DNA from: Actinomycetota bacterium
Lineage (GTDB): Bacteria > Actinomycetota > Rubrobacteria > Rubrobacterales > Rubrobacteraceae
DNA: 10,717 nt
Reading direction: 5' to 3'
Assembly (NCBI GenBank): GCA_020200675.1
Contig: JAIVIG010000014.1
Location: 8,527-19,243 of the forward strand
Below, in pieces: positions 7,567-10,717 of this stretch (its first letter is position 1; every line of letters begins with the position of its first letter). A program made the translations under genes and the position numbers. Under the pieces are notes generated by a model that saw only the letters and a list, made by a program, of their open reading frames with translations, did no database searches and had not been told where the DNA came from.

Positions 7567-7696
7567 CTGGATCTCTACGGTAAAGGAGCAACGATCATCG
7601 CAGGGCTGCGAGCCCACCGCCCGCGACCCCTCATCCGACGATACCGTGGGAGCCTCAACGGAAGGAGCTTCGCGGTACCTCGATCCCGAAAGAAGA

Positions 7697-7734
7697 TTTA
7701 AGGTTTGATTAAACCCCGTTAAGAACGCCGTTAA
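7697..7734. promoter_or_regulatory. Helically phased TTAA elements with direct repeat CCGTTAA
   Basis: Four TTAA cores lie at 7698-7701, 7709-7712, 7719-7722 and 7731-7734, spaced 11, 10 and 12 bp, so all face one side of the helix. They include a palindrome GGTTT-GATT-AAACC (7702-7715), an overlapping TTTAA/TTAAA inverted repeat (7697-7713), and an exact direct repeat CCGTTAA at 7716-7722 and 7728-7734. The array ends 16 bp before a TTGACA -35 box. Tandem half-sites one turn apart next to a -35 are typical of response-regulator or other activator sites, or of an UP-like element; the binding protein is unknown. Confidence 0.45.
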
Positions 7735-7750
7735 TCCCCATAAGTGCGTT

Positions 7751-7779
7751 TTGACAACGGGCAAAGTAGCAGTTATGGT
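7751..7779 (+). promoter_or_regulatory. Sigma70-type promoter for the Cys-rich small gene
   Basis: A perfect -35 TTGACA (7751-7756) is followed by a 17-nt spacer and the -10 TATGGT (7774-7779, 4 of 6 matches). The predicted start of transcription is about 7786, giving a leader of about 60 nt before the GTG at 7845. It is the best promoter match I found in the window. Confidence 0.55.
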
Positions 7780-7844
7780 AGTTAGCTGTAATAGTAACAA
7801 GCTGCCGAACATCGGAGGTTTGCGGTGGGGAAAGGGGTAGCTGA

Positions 7845-8117
7845 GTGGTAAACGTGATCGAGCGTAGTGGGGGGCGCTACCAGGTTCAAGACGTGGAGTT
7901 CGGCCAGGTCTACAAGTGGTGCCCGGAATGCGTCGTCGTCGAGTGCGACTGTGGCGAGAGGTGGCTCGTCACCCCTTCGGCGACCACCTGCGGCTGGTGT
8001 GGTGAGGACCACGCGGCGATCCTTCGGGAAGAGCCGGATGTTGAGCGGGTGGGGGATGAAGCCGTTCACCCCTGGCGCTACGCCGGGGATCGCGAAGACA
8101 TCGGGCTACCGTACTGA
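7845..8117 (+). CDS. Cys-rich small protein, probable metal-binding, function unknown
   Basis: A 90-aa protein that I do not recognise. It has six cysteines in a zinc-ribbon-like layout: WCPEC (25-29), ECDCGE (33-38) and CGWCGEDH (49-56), that is CxxC, CxC and CxxC followed by a His at 56. This suggests binding of zinc or another metal, or a redox role. The C-terminal third is acidic with several Trp, Tyr and Pro residues and no membrane segment or signal peptide, so it is probably cytoplasmic. The GTG start at 7845 lies behind a purine-rich GGGGAAAGGGG (about 7827-7836). A strong promoter and a phased TTAA array lie upstream. Codon use is high-GC like the neighbours. A second small gene follows after 56 nt, perhaps as a two-gene unit. 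Confidence 0.62.
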   Translation: MVNVIERSGGRYQVQDVEFGQVYKWCPECVVVECDCGERWLVTPSATTCGWCGEDHAAILREEPDVERVGDEAVHPWRYAGDREDIGLPY

Positions 8118-8128
8118 AAGAGCTTCGG

Positions 8129-8146
8129 CTCCGGGCCTTACCGGAG
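8129..8146 (+). repeat. Short hairpin between the two small genes
   Basis: CTCCGG (8129-8134) and CCGGAG (8141-8146) pair across a 6-nt loop. The stem lies 12-29 nt after the stop of the Cys-rich gene and before the ribosome binding site of the next gene. It might separate or tune expression of the two genes; no T-tract follows. Confidence 0.25.
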
Positions 8147-8173
8147 GGAGCACGGCGGCAAAGGAGAGGGTAC

Positions 8174-8386
8174 ATGGGAGAGGCGGCAGGGCGCACGGCG
8201 GTAGTTTACGACGCCCGCGCCGACGAGTTTGACGAGCCGCTGCGCGTCTTCGTGACCGGGTATTCTGCAACCGGGCTTCGGGATCGCCGGCGCTTGCGGG
8301 GTGAGCTCCGCTACTCGTGGCTAGAGGATTACCTCGCGCGGCTCGACGGCAAAGAGGCGCGCCGAGAGTATTACTCGCGGTTGTAG
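8174..8386 (+). CDS. Small hypothetical protein, function unknown
   Basis: A 70-aa charged protein that I do not recognise. The N-terminal half (TAVVYDARADEFDEPLRVFV, residues 8-27) has alternating hydrophobic residues that could form beta strands; the rest is rich in Arg, Glu and Tyr (RDRRRLRGELRYSWLEDYL) and likely helical. There are no cysteines, signal peptide or membrane segment. ATG 8174 is preceded by GGAGAGGG at 8163-8170, a fair ribosome binding site, and third codon positions are mostly G or C, which supports a real gene. It lies 56 nt after the Cys-rich gene on the same strand, with no separate promoter seen, so co-transcription is likely. A DNA- or RNA-binding or toxin/antitoxin-like role is possible, but nothing in the sequence proves it. 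Confidence 0.5.
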   Translation: MGEAAGRTAVVYDARADEFDEPLRVFVTGYSATGLRDRRRLRGELRYSWLEDYLARLDGKEARREYYSRL

Positions 8387-8846
8387 TAGGCAAGCTCACG
8401 TAGGGTTGGAGCAGGCTTTTCGAGGCCTTTAAAGCACGCGGCGGGCCCTGCGTGGGAGCGCTCTGCGACGTCCCCAGATCGACGCGTCGCTCATCAGCAA
8501 CTACGTGCGATACTTCGCGGAGCAGGTTTGGACGGGGGACGCGTCGCGGCCGTCCGACCGTCGCCAAACGGCATCCCACGCAGGAGACCGGCATAGAGCT
8601 TGAGTCGCTGCGCTCGCGGCGCGTCGGGAGAATGCGCTACTCGAAACTCTCCGCAGGTTAACGAAGAGTGAGGTAGGGAGTAGAGTTGTTTTTCTCGACT
8701 CTGGAACCCCCGGCATCCTGTGGCCCCGGCATCTTGCCGGGGTAGGAGCCGTGGGCGAAGCGCCTCCCTACTCCCGAACAGCGGCCGTATCGGACCCTTC
8801 ACCCGGATTCGGATCAGTCCTTCGTGCGCCGCGGTATGTGGGGCGT
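8387..8846. other. Gene-poor stretch, possibly decayed coding sequence
   Basis: No intact gene is evident in about 460 nt. One frame (8433-8600, plus) reads like protein for a short span, including IDASLISNYVRYFAEQVW at about 8478-8531, but it has no start codon, is preceded by a TAA at 8430-8432 and soon becomes low-complexity before a TGA. This may be a remnant of an unrecognised gene. Other open frames on both strands are Arg/Ser/Pro-rich, as expected from GC-rich noncoding DNA. The right part holds two possible hairpins: AGAGTTG/CGACTCT (8682-8702, with one G-U pair) and the GC-rich one listed separately. Confidence 0.4.
8708..8742 (+). repeat. Direct repeat CCCCGGCATC and GC-rich hairpin
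   Basis: CCCCGGCATC occurs at 8708-8717 and again at 8724-8733. The second copy begins a perfect hairpin: CCCCGGCA (8724-8731), a 3-nt loop TCT, and TGCCGGGG (8735-8742). This stem is stable but is not followed by a T-tract. It lies about 105 nt upstream of a predicted promoter. It could be a terminator for upstream transcription or part of a dispersed repeat family. Confidence 0.4.
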
Positions 8847-8875
8847 TTGACGCGAACTCGCCGGACCTTTAGCAT
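8847..8875 (+). promoter_or_regulatory. Sigma70-type promoter upstream of the acyl-CoA ligase remnant
   Basis: TTGACG (8847-8852, 5 of 6) and TAGCAT (8870-8875, 4 of 6) are separated by 17 nt. The predicted transcription start near 8882 gives a leader of about 58 nt before the GTG at 8940, which has AGGAG at 8927-8931. Position and spacing fit a real promoter for the former first gene of the operon; it may still drive the genes downstream. Confidence 0.45.
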
Positions 8876-8939
8876 TGCTATCGGGGTGGCTAGCTGCCGT
8901 TCGTTAGAGCCGCAGTGCTGGCGGATAGGAGATCGTAAG

Positions 8940-9178
8940 GTGGGGAGCACTGCACACGAGAACAAGCCGTGGTTGGACAAGTACGCCGGTTACGTGCCCC
9001 CGAGTAGCTATCGCTGCCGGAGGAGAGTATGACCTGCTTCTTCGAAGAGTCTGTGAGGCGCGTGCCGGACGTGGATGCGCCCCGCCGCTTTGACGAGACG
9101 ATCTCCTACTCTGAGCTCAACGACTTCGCTGACCGCTTCGCGACGCTACCCGTCCTCTGCGCCTCGTCGACGGCCTGA
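8940..9178 (+). pseudogene. Remnant of a long-chain acyl-CoA ligase (N-terminal part only)
   Basis: Acyl-CoA ligases activate fatty acids with ATP and CoA. From the GTG at 8940 (ribosome binding site AGGAG at 8927-8931) the frame reads through ENKPWLDKYAGYVPPS, resembling the RPWLxxYPxGVP opening of bacterial long-chain acyl-CoA ligases. At about 9000-9010 the frame shifts; the next frame continues with LPEESMTCFFEESVRRVPD and TISYSELNDFADRFA (up to about 9151), matching the family's LLEESARRYPD and ITYxELDxxxxRFAAAL segment. It then loses similarity and stops at TGA 9176-9178. The AMP-binding core and C-terminal domain, about 450 residues, are missing. An ATG at 9029 with its own GGAGGAG (9019-9025) could still make a 49-aa peptide, probably without function. 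The identification rests on recalled family patterns. Confidence 0.6.
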
Positions 9179-9271
9179 GGAGGTCCACCGTGCGGTCGTG
9201 ACCAATGAAGAAGGAGCGCTAGGTAAGCCTGGCGACGGAGAAGGCGAAGGGCGAGTAGTGAGGAGCAGAAA
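9179..9271 (+). other. Spacer between ligase remnant and hydrolase gene
   Basis: These 93 nt hold the ribosome binding site of the next gene (AGGAG, 9261-9265). One frame gives EEVHRAVVTNEEGAL, which could be a scrap of coding sequence from the deleted ligase gene, but I cannot assign it. No promoter is seen. Confidence 0.3.
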
Positions 9272-10260
9272 ATGGCGACGATGGTGAACACGGTGACGGG
9301 CCAGATCTCTTCGGACGATCTGGGCAAGACGTTGGTGCACGAGCACTTCGCCTTTGGCTTCCCCGGTTTCCAGGGCGACACTCTAGGACCCTACGATCCG
9401 AAGGCCATAGTGGAGACCGGCCTCGAGGTTGCCGAGAGGGCCAAGGCCCACGGCGTCGAGACGATAGTGGATGCCACCCCCAACGAGTGCGGACGAGACG
9501 TGGAGGTTCTGCGTGAGATCTCCGAACGCGCCGAGATACAGGTGATCTGCTCGACCGGCTACTACTTCGAGGGCGAGGGCGCCCCGGCCTAGCCCCGGCC
9601 TACTTCGCGTTTCGCCAGGGTTTGGGCAGCGCACCGGCCGAGGTCGAGGAGCTGATGATGGCCGAGATCGCCGACGGCATCGGCGACACGGGCATCAAGG
9701 CCGGCGTCGTCAAGCTCGCTTCGAGCAAGGACGAGATCACCGACTACGAGAAGATGTTCTTTACGGCCGGCGCGAAGGCCCAAAGGGAGACCGGCGTCCC
9801 CATCATCACCCACACCCAGGAAGGGACGATGGCCCCCGAGCAAGCGGAGTTCTTGGTCTCCGAAGGAGCCGACCCGGACCGGGTTATGATCGGGCACATG
9901 GACGGCAACACGGACCAGGCCTACCACATAGCTACCCTCGACCACGGGGTCAACATTGCCTTCGACCGCTATGGCATCCAGGGCCTCGTGGGCATGCCGA
10001 TGGACGAGATGCGCACGGCCTGCCTCCTCGGGCTCCTCGGGACGGGATACGGAGATCGCATCATGCTCTCCCACGACACCGTGAACGTCTGGCTCGGCCG
10101 TCCCCCCGTCCTCCCGGAGGAAGCCGAAGAGCTCCTGGCCAACTGGCACATAACCCACCTCTTCGACAACGTCCTCCCCATCCTCAAGAAGGCCGGCATA
10201 ACCGACGAGCAGCTAGACCGCATCTTCTTCGAGAACCCGAAGAGGCTCTTCGGCTCGTGA
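9272..10260 (+). pseudogene. Phosphotriesterase-family hydrolase, frameshifted by an 11-bp tandem duplication
   Basis: Two frames, 9272-9592 and 9592-10260, together give a complete phosphotriesterase-like (amidohydrolase superfamily) protein. Family members are lactonases, esterases or phosphotriesterases with a binuclear metal site; the substrate here is unknown. All metal ligands are present, numbered for the repaired 325-aa protein: HEH (His 23, His 25), Lys 144 (GVVKLASS), His 177 (IITHTQEG), His 205 (IGHMDGN) and Asp 265 (LSHDTV). The break is an exact 11-bp tandem copy, GCCCCGGCCTA at 9581-9591 and 9592-9602; removing one copy restores an uninterrupted frame through GAPAYFAFRQG. ATG 9272 has AGGAG at 9261-9265. 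As read, translation stops at 9592 after 106 residues, without most of the metal site. A sequencing or assembly error, or a reversible slippage switch, would also explain it. It lies between the ligase remnant and the thiolase. Confidence 0.85.
9581..9602 (+). repeat. 11-bp perfect tandem duplication (frameshift cause)
   Basis: GCCCCGGCCTA is present twice head to tail at 9581-9591 and 9592-9602. Eleven is not a multiple of three, so the copy shifts the frame and creates a TAG at the junction (9590-9592). Confidence 0.95.
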
Positions 10261-10261
10261 A

Positions 10262-10296
10262 CGGGCAGGGAGATGACCGCGACTTCGCCCTGTTCG
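10262..10296 (+). terminator. Possible weak hairpin after the hydrolase gene
   Basis: CGGGCAGGG (10262-10270) can pair with CCCTGTTCG (10288-10296) in RNA, using two G-U pairs, across a 17-nt loop. It begins 2 nt after the hydrolase stop. No T-tract follows, so this is a weak candidate. Confidence 0.2.
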
Positions 10297-10416
10297 GGTC
10301 GATGCCGGCGGAAATCGGTCCACAAACCCGATGAGATGCGGGATCGCCGCGCGTTAGTATGTAGGCGGTGACACGCGACCTCCCGCTCGCCGCGGTGCGG
10401 AAGAGGTCGAGAACGC

Positions 10417-10440
10417 GTTCCTGCCAAAGTTCCTGCCAAA
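10417..10440 (+). repeat. 12-bp perfect tandem duplication upstream of the thiolase gene
   Basis: GTTCCTGCCAAA occurs at 10417-10428 and again directly at 10429-10440, 36 nt before the thiolase start. It may be a slippage product like the 11-bp copy in the preceding gene, or a pair of regulator half-sites about one helical turn apart. Confidence 0.9.
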
Positions 10441-10476
10441 GAGAGGGCATACTTCTATAAAAGGAGGAGATGAATC

Positions 10477-10717
10477 ATGACTGAGATGAGAGAGCCGGTA
10501 ATCCTCGAGGCGGTGCGAACCCCGTTCGCCAAAAGTGGTGGGGCCTTCCGTGAGGTACGTCCCGACACCCTTCTGGCGCATACCCTCGACGGGCTCTTAG
10601 AGCGCGCGGGTATGGACGCGGAGAAGGTTGAGGACGTGATAAACGGCACCGTCACCCAGGCCGGCGAGCAGGGGGCGAACGTCGGACGTCTCGCGGTGCT
10701 GCTCGCAGACTTCCCGG
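10477..10717 (+). CDS. Thiolase (acetyl-CoA acetyltransferase / 3-ketoacyl-CoA thiolase), N-terminal part
   Basis: The last 80 codons of the window encode a thiolase N-terminus; the gene runs off the right edge. The opening (PVILEAVRTPFAKSGGAF, residues 7-24) is the standard thiolase start, followed by DTLLAHTLDGLLERAG (30-45) and DVINGTVTQAGEQGANVGR (53-71), matching the family's VxxGxVxQxGEQGxNxAR pattern. Thiolases cleave 3-ketoacyl-CoA in beta-oxidation or condense two acetyl-CoA; the nucleophilic Cys lies just beyond the window. The ATG at 10477 is set by a very strong AGGAGGAGA (10462-10470). An ATG at 10470 in another frame stops within five codons. The 216-nt gap from the hydrolase holds a 12-bp tandem repeat and AT-rich TATAAAA (10456-10462). 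Its neighbours point to acyl-CoA metabolism. Confidence 0.93.
   Translation, partial: MTEMREPVILEAVRTPFAKSGGAFREVRPDTLLAHTLDGLLERAGMDAEKVEDVINGTVTQAGEQGANVGRLAVLLADFP

Larger units (their letters stand above)
7567..7844. other. Intergenic region: gatA 3' flank and regulatory region of a small-gene unit
   Basis: This 278-nt stretch has no recognisable gene. A small GC hairpin, GGGCT/AGCCC with a 3-nt loop (7603-7615), lies 36 nt past the gatA stop; it lacks a T-tract, so termination there is unproven. From about 7690 the base composition becomes AT-rich compared with the surroundings and holds the phased TTAA elements and the promoter listed separately. The ribosome binding site of the next gene is at about 7827-7836. 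Confidence 0.6.

Noticed and set aside
7603..7615. GGGCT/AGCCC hairpin as the gatA terminator
   Set aside because: The stem is only 5 bp with a 3-nt loop and no T-tract, too weak to call as a terminator.
6403..7812. 469-codon open frame on the minus strand opposite gatA
   Set aside because: It lies antisense to the clear gatA gene and its product is rich in Arg, Gly, Ala and Val without family motifs; long antisense frames are expected in high-GC coding DNA.
8452..8661. 69-codon plus-strand frame as a small gene
   Set aside because: Ser/Arg-rich, no ribosome binding site of note and no recognisable pattern; another frame of the same stretch looks slightly more protein-like.
8494..8802. 102-codon minus-strand frame
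   Set aside because: Low-complexity Arg/Pro/Ser composition, no ribosome binding site, and it runs across hairpins and repeats.
9622..10260. The second hydrolase frame as an independent gene starting at TTG 9622
   Set aside because: There is no ribosome binding site, it begins in the middle of a domain, and frame repair by removing the duplicated 11 bp joins it exactly to the upstream frame.

Overview
The window looks like a chromosomal stretch from a high-GC actinobacterium. Codons end mostly in G or C, GTG starts occur, ribosome binding sites are strong (GGAGG type), and the housekeeping proteins read as actinobacterial. Rubrobacter or a close relative is my best guess; this rests on recalled protein style and gene content, not on a search.

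Layout. (1) 1-4225, plus strand: the 3' part of a UvrD/PcrA-type helicase gene that begins inside an intein; a full CBS/DRTGG-containing family II inorganic pyrophosphatase; and folD. They are close together (22 and 13 nt gaps) and probably form one operon. (2) 4238-4828, minus strand: a Uma2-family PD-(D/E)XK protein convergent with folD. (3) 4979-7566, plus strand: an SDR oxidoreductase, then gatC and gatA of the tRNA-dependent amidotransferase, joined by a 1-nt TGATG overlap. gatB does not follow. (4) 7567-8386: a regulatory region with helically phased TTAA elements and a good sigma70-type promoter, followed by two small unrecognised genes, one a 90-aa Cys-rich protein. (5) 8387-10717: a degenerating acyl-CoA or lipid metabolism block. 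It holds about 450 nt with no recognisable gene, then a promoter and ribosome binding site leading into the remnant of a long-chain acyl-CoA ligase. Next is a phosphotriesterase-family hydrolase gene broken by a perfect 11-bp tandem duplication, and last the start of a thiolase gene that runs off the window.

How the parts fit. The left half is housekeeping: DNA repair helicase, pyrophosphate removal, one-carbon folate metabolism and Gln/Asn-tRNA charging. The right end reads as a fatty-acyl activation, lactone/ester hydrolysis and thiolysis operon that has lost its first gene and may be losing its second. The clearest oddities are the intein at the helicase ATP-site motif, the 11-bp duplication that alone breaks the hydrolase, a second 12-bp tandem duplication just upstream of the thiolase, and the phased TTAA array before the Cys-rich small gene. 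I saw no rRNA, tRNA, CRISPR array or intact insertion sequence.
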